Shown: piece after piece, positions 36,385 through 44,684 of the stretch
Layout: the number at the start of each line of letters is the position of its first letter
Numbering within the stretch: position 1 is the stretch's first letter
Made by a program: the position numbers and the translations under genes
Assembly: GCA_019308905.1 (NCBI GenBank)
Contig: JAFDHF010000001.1
Coordinates: 62,001-126,000 of the forward strand
Direction of reading: 5' to 3'
DNA length: 64,000 bases
DNA from: Deltaproteobacteria bacterium
GTDB taxonomy: Bacteria > Desulfobacterota > BSN033 > WVXP01
Notes under the pieces: generated by a model
Databases searched by the model: none
Seen by the model: only the letters and a program-made list of their open reading frames with translations
Told to the model about the DNA's origin: nothing

Positions 36385-37401
36385 TCACAGAATCTTAGGT
36401 TTCTCCCAGAGCTTGAGTGTGACCCCCAACCCCTTCCGCTTGGCCTCCTCATAAACAAAGCCGGCTACGCCCACATCCTCACTACCCAACCCCAAAGGTG
36501 AGAAGAATATCCTCTCCTCCTTACTCGTCCGGCCCTGCTTCTTGCCACGAATGATCTCACCTATGTCTGCATGTATCCTCTCATCCTTGATCCTACCCGC
36601 GTTGTAAAGCCTCGCCAGGAGAGGCGTCCCCCTATGAAGTACCTCACGCCACAGGTCAACAACCACCTTGTCGGCATTGAGAATCACCTCTTCCTCCTCC
36701 TCCTGATAAGATCCCACGTGCACAAGAAGAGCTCCCTTCTTAAGCCACTTGTCCTTGACGATCGGCTCGTCAGCGACCGTAACGGTTACAACGACGTCCG
36801 AACCTTCCACCGCCTCGCGCGCCGATCCCACAGCCTCTGCCTCTATGCCCAGCTCCTGGGAAACCCACTCGGCGAATCTCTCTCTCGACTCAGACCGTAT
36901 GTCGTACCCCTTCAACCGCTTCACCGAAGGCAGGGCTACTTTGATCGCCATAACCTGCGTCTTGGCCTGAACTCCACATCCGATGATTCCAAGAACTTCG
37001 GAATCGGAATTGGCAAGATATTTCGCCCCAACACCGGTCACTGCCCCCGTTCGCATAGCACTAATATATGTGCCGTCCATCACGGCCAACGGCACACCCG
37101 TGTCGGCGCTATTTAGTATGGTGAGTGCATGAGCTCTTGGTATTCCATGCTTGACGGGATTAGGAGGAAACCCTGCTATCCATTTCATCCCGCACAACTC
37201 GAACTCCCCACCAAGATAAGCCGGCATAGCATTGATCCGCCCGCGCTCTCGTTCGCCCAAATCCAAAATCACCTTGGAGGGAAGAACTACCTTCCCCTCG
37301 TCATGCAACGCCAGAACCTTCTCGACAATACCCATGACCTTCGGCATGTCGACTCCCGTGGCAAGAACATCTTCCTGGCTGAGATAGATGAACGAAACCA
37401 T
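36385..37401 (-). CDS. Ornithine cyclodeaminase/mu-crystallin family protein
   Basis: A 338-residue NAD(P)-dependent protein. Landmarks are MKWIAGFPPNP, the Rossmann loop GIIGCGVQAKTQVMAI, ISAMRTGAVTGVGAKYLA, and SDVVVTVTVADEPI. Members act as ornithine cyclodeaminases, alanine dehydrogenases or ketimine/N-methyl-amino-acid reductases. In this operon a role on an amino acid released or used by demethylation is plausible (inference). ATG 37401 with GGGGTGG upstream is preferred over GTG 37410. Confidence 0.87.
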   Translation of the reverse strand: MVSFIYLSQEDVLATGVDMPKVMGIVEKVLALHDEGKVVLPSKVILDLGERERGRINAMPAYLGGEFELCGMKWIAGFPPNPVKHGIPRAHALTILNSADTGVPLAVMDGTYISAMRTGAVTGVGAKYLANSDSEVLGIIGCGVQAKTQVMAIKVALPSVKRLKGYDIRSESRERFAEWVSQELGIEAEAVGSAREAVEGSDVVVTVTVADEPIVKDKWLKKGALLVHVGSYQEEEEEVILNADKVVVDLWREVLHRGTPLLARLYNAGRIKDERIHADIGEIIRGKKQGRTSKEERIFFSPLGLGSEDVGVAGFVYEEAKRKGLGVTLKLWEKPKIL

Positions 37402-37449
37402 CGATTCCACCCCTTTCCCCGAAAAAAAACAGTCAGTCGAATCCCCTGG

Positions 37450-38097
37450 CTATTTCCTCATAAGCCCCTCCACAACCTCCACCGCCTTAATCGCATCTCG
37501 GGCATAACCATCGGCACCCATCTCCTTTGCCCAGCTCTCCGTCAAGGGCCCACCACCAAATACCAGCTTGTACTTGTCCCTGACACCCTCCATCTCCATG
37601 TACTCGGCTATTACCTTCATATTCGACGCCGTAAAAGTCATCAAAGCCGATGCCCCTATAATCTGAGCTCCAGCCTTCTCCGCACCTTCAATAAACTTCG
37701 AGGGCTCCACGTCAACCCCTAGATCGACCACTTCGTAACCCGCCGTGGTCAACATGATTCCCACAATGTTCTTCCCGATGTTATGAATATCCCCCTTCAC
37801 GGTTCCCAACACAACCGTCCCCTTCTCCGCGGCCTTCAAATCCTCCTTCGATATCGCCTTCTTCAATATTCCGACCGCCACGTTCATCGCATCGCCCGCC
37901 ATCATAAGCTGTGGCAAAAACACCTCTCCCCTCTCAAAACGATCCCCCATCTCTCGAATTGCCGGTGTCAGCACCTCCGTAATCGCTTGATAGGCGTCCA
38001 GGTTCAACTCCAGGATTCTCTCCGATACCTCCCTGGCACCGTCCTCATCACAACCAATGACGGCCTCCCGTAGCTGATCCATCAAAGCTTGTTCCAT
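37450..38097 (-). CDS. Methylamine-type corrinoid protein (MtbC/MtmC-like)
   Basis: A 215-residue cobalamin-binding protein of the standard size. The N-terminal four-helix cap (residues about 1-85) contains VFLPQLMMAGDAM; the Rossmann B12 domain has the cobalt-ligand motif GDIHNIGKNI (DxHxxG) near 105 and GASALMTFT. It carries the methyl group between the MtmB/MttB-type enzymes and an acceptor methyltransferase. GGGAG precedes the ATG. First gene of the operon that continues to 30161; no reductive activase (RamA-like) gene is in the window. Confidence 0.94.
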   Translation of the reverse strand: MEQALMDQLREAVIGCDEDGAREVSERILELNLDAYQAITEVLTPAIREMGDRFERGEVFLPQLMMAGDAMNVAVGILKKAISKEDLKAAEKGTVVLGTVKGDIHNIGKNIVGIMLTTAGYEVVDLGVDVEPSKFIEGAEKAGAQIIGASALMTFTASNMKVIAEYMEMEGVRDKYKLVFGGGPLTESWAKEMGADGYARDAIKAVEVVEGLMRK

Positions 38098-38479
38098 CTT
38101 CTTCTCCCTTCACCACGCTTCTTTTGTCCCAATCGGATCTCTGAGCCAGCCAAGAAGAACCGGCCCTTCTTCATCATCCCAGACTGCACAGAAAGAAAAC
38201 ACAGAGGGCGAAACTAGCAGTCCGACTCCTTCCCAAAACCTGGAAATCCTGCGATCTACCTTCCCACCACACCGAATCCTGGGATCTCATTCGTGTTACG
38301 AGATTTGACAGCGTAGCACAGCGGGAACGCACAGTCAAGCATTTTCTCAGGGGCTCATCCTCTCCTTCCCCCAACCAACCATTCATTCCTGACAAGCCCA
38401 CAAAGATAAGGGGAAAAAGACACCCGGGGACGGCACCGGAGGCGAAGCCTGGAACTCGTGTATTCCAAGAATCCCAAAA
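38098..38479 (-). other. Intergenic region before the corrinoid operon
   Basis: A 382-base gap carrying the operon promoter (38310-38338) and a loose inverted repeat ATCTC...GAGAT (38285-38305) at about +1, a possible operator. I see no cobalamin-riboswitch box and no protein-like frame. Confidence 0.5.
38310..38338 (-). promoter_or_regulatory. Candidate sigma-70 promoter of the corrinoid/methyltransferase operon
   Basis: On the minus strand TTGACT (38338-38333) is followed after 17 bases by TACGCT (38315-38310). The leader to the ATG at 38097 would be about 205 bases. Confidence 0.55.
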
Positions 38480-39319
38480 TCATCCTTTCGTGGCTCCGGC
38501 AAGGAAACCCCTTACCAGTGCCTTCTGAACGATCATGAAAACCACAAGTATCGGAGCAATCATCAGGATTATAGCGGGTAAAAGGTAGTTCCACTGAGAG
38601 GCCACCCTTCCCATAAAAGCCACCATCCCGAGGGGCAACGTTTTAAGGTGCTCGGATCTGATAAACAGCAAAGCGAGTGTATACTCATTCCAAACGAGTA
38701 TGAACGTAAAAATCCCACAGGAAATCAACCCTGGCATCGACAGCGGAAGAACCACCTTAGTTAGTGCCTGGATCCTGGTTGCTCCATCTACCATGGCAGC
38801 CTCCTCCAGGGAGGTGGGAATACTGGCAAAAAAGGATCTCAGCACCCACATGCAAAAGGGCAAACAAAAAGCCACATATGAAACAACTAAACTCAACCTC
38901 GTATTCAGAATTCCCAGTCGGCTCATAATCATGAACATCGGCAGTCCTAACAGAAGAAGGGGTACCATATAGCAGAATAGTAAGAACGTAGCGTAAATAT
39001 CCTTTCCCCGGTATCTGAATCTGGTCAAACTATATGCACCTGGAGCAGCAACTAGGAGAGTAAGTGGCGTCGCAATGATGCCTACTAATAGACTGTTAAG
39101 AAAATAGGATGGAAACAAAGTTTCTCGAAAAAGCTCCACATAGTGGATAAAAGTTATCTCATTCGGTAGTACCGTAGGAGGGTATCTCAGAATCTCACTG
39201 CTCGGTTTGAGAGAAGATATGAGAGTCCATATGATCGGTGCAAGTATGAACAGTGCTATAAGAATTCCTATAAAGAACGTAACTGCGCTTTTCATTATGC
39301 TCTTCATTTTGTAACCCAC
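38480..39319 (-). CDS. Sugar-type ABC transporter permease (MalG-like)
   Basis: A 279-residue inner-membrane permease with six predicted helices. The EAA loop, EEAAMVDGATRIQALTKVVLP, contacts an ATPase and identifies the MalG/LacG family. Several starts are possible (GTG 39319, ATG 39307). Co-transcribed with the MalF-like gene (94-base gap) and the solute receptor. No ATPase gene accompanies the set. Confidence 0.9.
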   Translation of the reverse strand: MGYKMKSIMKSAVTFFIGILIALFILAPIIWTLISSLKPSSEILRYPPTVLPNEITFIHYVELFRETLFPSYFLNSLLVGIIATPLTLLVAAPGAYSLTRFRYRGKDIYATFLLFCYMVPLLLLGLPMFMIMSRLGILNTRLSLVVSYVAFCLPFCMWVLRSFFASIPTSLEEAAMVDGATRIQALTKVVLPLSMPGLISCGIFTFILVWNEYTLALLFIRSEHLKTLPLGMVAFMGRVASQWNYLLPAIILMIAPILVVFMIVQKALVRGFLAGATKG

Positions 39320-39413
39320 TCTTCACAGGCCATGCTCACCTATCGCTTTCAAGAAAACTAGGACGCGTTTCATCCACCGTACGGCAGCCCCTTAAATTTA
39401 CATTCAACTGTAA

Positions 39414-40313
39414 CTACTTAGTTTCTCTCAGAGGATTGAAGATCTTGTAATACAGCCCAAAAACAGAGATAAGAAATATAGTCATGAACATCGCTACTGT
39501 ACAACCCATTCCTATATTGTTATTATCAAAAGCTTCTCTGTAAGCCAGAAGGGGCAATGTCTCTGTGCTATTCATCGGCCCTCCTCCGGTCAGGATATAG
39601 ATCAACTGGAAGTCATTGAAAGCCCAAATCGTTCTAAGGAGGGCTACCACGAAAAGCACGGCTGCCAATTCCGGGAGGGTGATATGGACGAACCTTCGAA
39701 ACTTAGAAGCACCATCGATTTCAGCGGCTTCATAGAGGGAAGGGGAAATGGTTTGAAGCCTGGCCAGCAGGGCAATCTCGACGAATGGGAAGAACCTCCA
39801 GGTATTTACAGCCATCGCCGAAAACATGGCGCTACCCGGTGAACCCAACCAGTTTACCGTGAAGCCGAAAATCGTGCGGAGCATGACATTGGTTATGCCC
39901 TGAACCGGGTCAAGCATCCACCTAGCCATGAAAACTGCACAGACAGTGGGAATGAGGTATGGAAGCAAGACTATCCCTCTCAGGAGATTCCTACCCGTGA
40001 ACTCCTGATTCAGAAATAGAGCAATCGACAGACCTAAAGAAAGTTGTAAGAGAACCGACCCGAATGTATAGATGATCGCGTTTCTAAGGTCAGACCAGAA
40101 GACCTCGTTACCCAGGAGGCGTACATAATTATCCAGCGCAACGAACCGTGGATGTGTCGGATCATAACCGGACACAAAATGAAAACTGAGATAAATATTG
40201 TAAAAAATAGGCAGGACAATAAGGACCCCCACGAACAGAACACTTGGCAACAACAGCTTGAGGCCAAGGCGGCTTTCCTTTTGTGAATAAGTTAAATCCT
40301 TTCTTCTTAACAT
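39414..40313 (-). CDS. Sugar-type ABC transporter permease (MalF-like)
   Basis: A 299-residue permease with six predicted helices; EAAEIDGASKFRRFVHITLP is the EAA loop. The N-terminal LKLLLPSVLFVGVLIVLPI is the first helix. It pairs with the MalG-like permease downstream. Substrate is set by the receptor at 40637-41947; despite the family name it need not be a sugar, given the methyltransferase neighbours. Confidence 0.9.
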   Translation of the reverse strand: MLRRKDLTYSQKESRLGLKLLLPSVLFVGVLIVLPIFYNIYLSFHFVSGYDPTHPRFVALDNYVRLLGNEVFWSDLRNAIIYTFGSVLLQLSLGLSIALFLNQEFTGRNLLRGIVLLPYLIPTVCAVFMARWMLDPVQGITNVMLRTIFGFTVNWLGSPGSAMFSAMAVNTWRFFPFVEIALLARLQTISPSLYEAAEIDGASKFRRFVHITLPELAAVLFVVALLRTIWAFNDFQLIYILTGGGPMNSTETLPLLAYREAFDNNNIGMGCTVAMFMTIFLISVFGLYYKIFNPLRETK

Positions 40314-40636
40314 GCATCTTAAGCCGGGCGAATGAGAGGGCGAAAAACGACCCCGGAAACCCGCATCTGCTTCCCAAACATGTCAAAGAAAGCTAGCCTG
40401 ATTAGATTGAACAACTGTCGTCATCCCAAGCCAGAGCAAGGGGTCTTTCTTTCAGGCTCGCAAACCAATTCACCCCGCCATGAGTCGCCTCTGCCGTTCC
40501 AACAGTCCGTCATGAAAGGACCTGTCCCTTCCCATGCACGTACCGGTGTCTTCAAAGCTCCCCAGGTCCTGCCTCTAATCTTCTCATAAGACCGGCAGAG
40601 GCGACTCACCCATCCCACACAGACGTCCCAGGTTGT
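40314..40636 (-). other. Intergenic region between receptor and permease genes
   Basis: A 323-base gap inside the transporter operon. Its main content is the nested inverted repeat at 40482-40608. No gene is seen. Confidence 0.55.
40482..40608 (-). repeat. Nested inverted repeat between receptor and permease genes
   Basis: TGAGTCGCCTCTGCCG (40482-40497) is a perfect 16-base inverted repeat of 40593-40608. Inside it AGGACCTG (40517-40524) inverts 40563-40570. The minus-strand RNA could fold into a long stem 3' of the receptor message, which would fit stabilising that transcript relative to the permeases. A small inverted-repeat mobile element is the alternative; I saw no flanking duplication. 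Confidence 0.8.
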
Positions 40637-41947
40637 CTACAGCTTGAATTCAGCCATGATCTGCCTGATCTTCTCAGCAGCCCATTTAGCGACCTTCTCA
40701 GGATCCTCGTTCTTTAACGTCACCCTTTGAACAGCATCTGGGATAACACGGGATCCTCTAATCGGCTGCCAATACGGGCTCGCCACAGGATTCCCCGGCG
40801 GTTTTGTGGGGCTGAAACCTATTTTCGGATCGCATGCCTTCAGCAGAACCTTTACTATTTCAGGGTACTTCTGAAGCAATTCGTTCTGCCTCCAAGCAGC
40901 CGCCTTGGCCTTTAGCACGGGCACGTTGTGCCCCGGAGTAGCCCAGAGAAACCTGACATACTGGTCACTTGTAAAAAAGAATTTCACGAATTTCTTACCC
41001 AACTCGGGGTATTTCGAATTTCTGAAGACCCCGATACTTTGGGGGGGATTCACAGTTCTCTGATACTCGCCCTTTGGAGGAAGCATCGCGCCGGTCTTCG
41101 GTAGAATCTCGGGATTGTACTGCTGCAGATTCTTCAGAGTTCTTCCAAAATAGATGGTCATCGCACAACTTCCGCTAACAAAGGACTTCATGGTGTCACT
41201 GTATCCCCATGTCTCGCTTCCAGGTGGCGTGAAAGGATAAAGGCTCTTGTAAAAACTGAGCGCCCTTGCCGTAACGGGTGAATCGAAAACCACCTTGCCC
41301 TCCTTGTCAAACACACTACCCCCCATTGGCCACAAGGCGAGTGCCCTGAATGTTTCATCAGTATACTCGCCCCTTCCGTAGGGCGTTCCAAGGGCAAAAT
41401 ACTTTCCGCCGCTCTTTTCATGCAACAACTTTGCTGCTTCATAGAAATCGCTCAGCGTCTCAGGTGGTCTTAATCCAATTCTGTCAAATCGATCTTTCCG
41501 ATACCATATCACGACAGGCAGCATCGAATACGGGATACTGTAGAAGTGGCCCTCATAAGACGCCAGGCTGAGTGCTGCTCCATAGAAGGCTTCTGGACCA
41601 CCAAGATCGACCATTACATCGTCCATCCTTGCCAAAGCGCCCTGAGCCGGCAAGGAGGTGGCATATTGAGACGAAAGCAGAGCGACTTCTGGCTCTGTCC
41701 CTGACGCCATGGCGGCAGTCATCTTCGCCTGGCGATCCTTCCACCCTATGTACTCAACCTCAACCTTGACATCAGGGTTAAGCGACTCGAATTCGCTGAT
41801 CATCTTCCCGATAACTTCCTGCTGCCACGGCTCACTCTGGTCAGACCAAAACCTGATCTTTTTGGTTTGAGCCTCAGCTCGGCCTGGATTCAAGGCCAAC
41901 CCGAGAATCCCCACGAAAACAAAAACCATGATGATCCGTCTTTTCAT
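40637..41947 (-). CDS. Extracellular solute-binding protein, family 1 (sugar-type ABC)
   Basis: A 436-residue periplasmic receptor. Signal peptide at the N-terminus (MVFVFVGILGLAL to RAEAQ). The mature part begins IRFWSDQSEPWQQEVIGKM, with VKVEVEYIGWKD and a SYATSLPAQGALARMDD segment typical of the MalE/UgpB fold. AGGAGG lies 10 bases before the ATG. It is directly downstream of the second MtmB-like gene (136-base gap), suggesting it binds the methylated substrate or a related osmolyte (inference). Confidence 0.9.
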   Translation of the reverse strand: MKRRIIMVFVFVGILGLALNPGRAEAQTKKIRFWSDQSEPWQQEVIGKMISEFESLNPDVKVEVEYIGWKDRQAKMTAAMASGTEPEVALLSSQYATSLPAQGALARMDDVMVDLGGPEAFYGAALSLASYEGHFYSIPYSMLPVVIWYRKDRFDRIGLRPPETLSDFYEAAKLLHEKSGGKYFALGTPYGRGEYTDETFRALALWPMGGSVFDKEGKVVFDSPVTARALSFYKSLYPFTPPGSETWGYSDTMKSFVSGSCAMTIYFGRTLKNLQQYNPEILPKTGAMLPPKGEYQRTVNPPQSIGVFRNSKYPELGKKFVKFFFTSDQYVRFLWATPGHNVPVLKAKAAAWRQNELLQKYPEIVKVLLKACDPKIGFSPTKPPGNPVASPYWQPIRGSRVIPDAVQRVTLKNEDPEKVAKWAAEKIRQIMAEFKL

Positions 41948-42083
41948 CCCGCTCTAACCTCCTTGTCTATGGACTTGACCGAACTCCAAAAAACACGGAA
42001 CCCAGGATCACCTCCTTTCCGAACGGCACAACTTCTTCCCCGTTCCGGGTACAAACATCCCGTAGCCCCCGTAGCGACCACAC

Positions 42084-43478
42084 CTAATCAAATTTCAGAC
42101 CTCTGTTTTCCAATTCCCCTTTGACTTTTCCGTAAAGATCGAAATACTCCGACTTCACCTTCACGTTCTCGTAATCATAGAGTTCCTCGAAACTGTATCC
42201 AGGGGGTGCTTTTTCATGGGAAATATTCTCCTCATATTTGCTCAGTATGAAATCGATCACCTCGTTTGCCTCGTCTCGTCGCAAGGAAGCACTCGCTCTC
42301 GCCACCTCGCCTTCCCACCTGGGTTCCATGCCTGTTCCCTGGTTGGGCTTCACCAATACGGATTTACGACAGCCGTGAAAGATGTGCCCGCCAACACAGG
42401 AAATATGAACTCCAAGAGCGGCGATCTCCCACAGCTGCTGTTCAGTACCAGGACCTGCAGCAGTAAGTCCTCCACCCCCACAAATCAGGTTCGTATTTCT
42501 CACAAGGGCCTGAGTACTGACGTTCCTAACCCAGATAGTCGAGCGCGCCGTATTTATCGGAGGATTCTGGAGAAGACTAGCATTGCATACGTATCCTCTA
42601 CCCCCCACGTGGTACACCATGACAGCACTTAGAGCAGAGGCTACGTTGACCAGCGCGCAACCCTCGGGGCCGCCAGCAAAGCCTCCTACTACTGAGGTCC
42701 AGAACGGGTTCTCCAGACATCCAGAGTGAAGGCCATAGGCGACCTTATTCAGCACTTCGAAATCTACCTTTAGTTCGCTTATCGTAGGGAGACTGATTGC
42801 ATCTGTCTTCCTCAGTCCGTTCCCCGGATCAAAGGCTGAAATAGTCCCAAGGGTTGAGGGGCAAGCATCCAGCAAATGCAGCCCCGGTCTCCCCACGGAT
42901 CTCAATGCCTCTCTCATCCACGAAACAGCACTCTTGGCGGCATGACAATCCAGCGGTGAATTCAACAGCCATTTCTTGCCTTCAATACTCTTCGGAGGAG
43001 GACCGTAGTAGATCCCATCTATGATTTTCTCTTGAGCCACACTTTTGTATAGTTGAACAAAATCCCGTCCTTCAATCGGGTTGCTCTCAACCACTCCACC
43101 AACTATGGTAGGTTTCCTAGGATCTCCGATTTTTCTCCGAATCAAGCGTCTCTTCTCAGTTCCCTCGCCTATCTCAATCTCTTCAGGCAACCGGCTAAGA
43201 TCAACCAGAGCCTGACGGATTTCCTCTTCGGTAAACTGAATGACTCTCTCCGTATCCATACAATACGTCCCGACTTCTGAATAGAGCCTCAGACCGCCCT
43301 CAAATACCCGGTCTGCAAGGTCATCATCAGAGGGAATTGGAAACTCCTTATCGTATCTTATGCCATACTCCTTTACCAGACGAGACGTTGTATTGAAAAT
43401 CCTAAAATCGAAATCCCTGAGCTTCATCAACGGCCCTTTGGTGATAGCCCTATCCGCCACTTCCCAAAAACTCAACAT
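42084..43478 (-). CDS. MtmB-family methyltransferase homologue without pyrrolysine (copy 2)
   Basis: A 464-residue protein, the same length as copy 1 (32216-33610). MtmB landmarks: YCMDTERVIQF, IGDPRKPTIVGG, PTISELKV, GGFAGGPEG. The pyrrolysine-202 position of MtmB aligns with Leu-203 in GLHLLDACPS, and no amber codon is in frame. ATG 43478 has GGGAGG seven bases upstream. It leads an operon with a sugar-type ABC transporter, while copy 1 is grouped with a TRAP transporter. The corrinoid partner is presumably the protein at 37450-38097, since the one beside this gene is only a fragment (43614-43688). Confidence 0.85.
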   Translation of the reverse strand: MLSFWEVADRAITKGPLMKLRDFDFRIFNTTSRLVKEYGIRYDKEFPIPSDDDLADRVFEGGLRLYSEVGTYCMDTERVIQFTEEEIRQALVDLSRLPEEIEIGEGTEKRRLIRRKIGDPRKPTIVGGVVESNPIEGRDFVQLYKSVAQEKIIDGIYYGPPPKSIEGKKWLLNSPLDCHAAKSAVSWMREALRSVGRPGLHLLDACPSTLGTISAFDPGNGLRKTDAISLPTISELKVDFEVLNKVAYGLHSGCLENPFWTSVVGGFAGGPEGCALVNVASALSAVMVYHVGGRGYVCNASLLQNPPINTARSTIWVRNVSTQALVRNTNLICGGGGLTAAGPGTEQQLWEIAALGVHISCVGGHIFHGCRKSVLVKPNQGTGMEPRWEGEVARASASLRRDEANEVIDFILSKYEENISHEKAPPGYSFEELYDYENVKVKSEYFDLYGKVKGELENRGLKFD

Positions 43479-43613
43479 CGACGACCTCCCTCTCATTGCG
43501 AACACCCTCTGAGACATCCCTCACATCTATGTTCCTCTCTCATCAACAGGTGGCAAAAAGCCCGAACAACTTCCCGCCATTTCCAGCGTCCATAGCAGTA
43601 TCCATCCTTTCGT

Positions 43614-43688
43614 CTAATCTCCGGCCACACGACACTCATCACTATCAATGGCAATCTTCCGTAATTCACCCATCAAGGCCTCTTCCAT
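43614..43688 (-). pseudogene. Remnant of a corrinoid-protein gene (24 codons)
   Basis: ATG at 43688 starts MEEALMGELRKIAIDSDE, which lines up with the first residues of the corrinoid protein at 38097 (MEQALMDQLREAVIGCDE), then ends at TAG 43614-43616. No cobalamin-binding domain follows in any frame before the MtmB-like start at 43478. This looks like the 5' end of a deleted second copy. Confidence 0.7.
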
Positions 43689-43771
43689 TTTCCCGGTCTC
43701 CGAGCCCAAGTATGTACCCAATCTTCTCAGGCCAGCACTGACGCCCTTATTACCAGATTGAGTTTCACCTT

Positions 43772-43800
43772 CTTCTAGCATAGCCAAACCACTTGGTCAA
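43772..43800 (-). promoter_or_regulatory. Weak candidate promoter upstream of the second MtmB-like operon
   Basis: On the minus strand TTGACC (43800-43795) is followed after 17 bases by TAGAAG (43777-43772). The -10 is poor. It would lie 84 bases before the remnant corrinoid ATG. Confidence 0.3.
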
Positions 43801-44225
43801 CTACTTTAATCCATACCCCGGCAAGACGCCGTGGCCAGATCTGAGCAAATGATCCTTTCCTGATGCGATTGGGGGATAGCGCCAGCTGGAAAGAAGCAAC
43901 AATCCAGAGACGGTCCGACGAGAAAAGAAACCGGTTTGGAGACGACGAAAGGTTCTGTATGTAACCTAGGAAACGGGAGGGGGACCAAATCATTCCGGAA
44001 AGCGGTAGAACTCCCCGGGACCGACTTCTATGAACACCTTCTCTGTGGCAAAAGCCTTCCAAAACCGCGTATCTCCAGTGGTGCCCCCGCAATGTCCAGA
44101 CACGCGGTTTCCGCAGTTGTTGAAGTGGTTGTACCGGCTTCTCAGGAAAGGCAACTCCTCAAGCCGACACTCCTGAGCACTCAGGATCAGGGGAGCCCAA
44201 CATCGGATCCGTGCCGAGATCCCGC
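43801..44225 (-). other. Intergenic region downstream of the PH-like gene
   Basis: About 425 bases without a gene I can support; minus-strand frames here have no ribosome site or recognisable domain. Confidence 0.45.
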
Positions 44226-44606
44226 TCATCGGGTCGGTCTCCCGGTCAGTTCCCCCATCCTGGCGAGGAACTCCCCGTGCTTTTTCAGATAGAGGAGGAC
44301 CTCTCTTTCGGTCCCCTCCACGGTTACGAAGGTGATCAGAATCTTGCCACGACCCATGCGTTCCCCCATGTTCTCGACCGCTTTGATCTGAGATGTCGAT
44401 ATGGTATGGTCCAGATCCAACTGAAGAATGCTTGTAAGCCATTTGATAGGCCACCGGGGTCTTATCGACAGACAGTCACGGGACAGACTCACCTGAATCG
44501 ACCCATAGGTGCTTGCCATGCGAGTCCACCGGTTTTTCAGGGATTTTGCCGCCGCGGCGGGCTCAAAGAAGAGAAGCCCTTCGCCCTGGAGAAAAGGGTC
44601 TCCCAT
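44226..44606 (-). CDS. Hypothetical protein with PH-like beta-strand pattern
   Basis: A 126-residue protein. Alternating hydrophobic strands (LFFEPAAAAKSLKNRWTRM, IQVSLSRDCLSIRP, LDHTISTSQIKAVENM, KILITFVTVEG) and a final helix (EREVLLYLKKHGEFLARM) suggest a pleckstrin-homology-like fold, but I know no named family. GGGGAGGAGG precedes the ATG. It is 79 bases downstream of the GHKL ATPase and may be co-transcribed. Confidence 0.7.
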   Translation of the reverse strand: MGDPFLQGEGLLFFEPAAAAKSLKNRWTRMASTYGSIQVSLSRDCLSIRPRWPIKWLTSILQLDLDHTISTSQIKAVENMGERMGRGKILITFVTVEGTEREVLLYLKKHGEFLARMGELTGRPTR

Positions 44607-44684
44607 TTTCCTCCTCCCCGGAAAGACCTGGCTCCAGCCCCCTCTGGGTCACCAAGCCCGACAGAGACCTCAGACGGCCGAACC

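Noticed and set aside
38098-38479. Cobalamin riboswitch upstream of the corrinoid operon
   Set aside because: No B12-box-like or conserved core segment could be found by eye.
32216-43478. Pyrrolysine (amber) decoding in the MtmB/MttB-like genes
   Set aside because: All frames are open with sense codons at the expected positions, so no pyrrolysine is needed.
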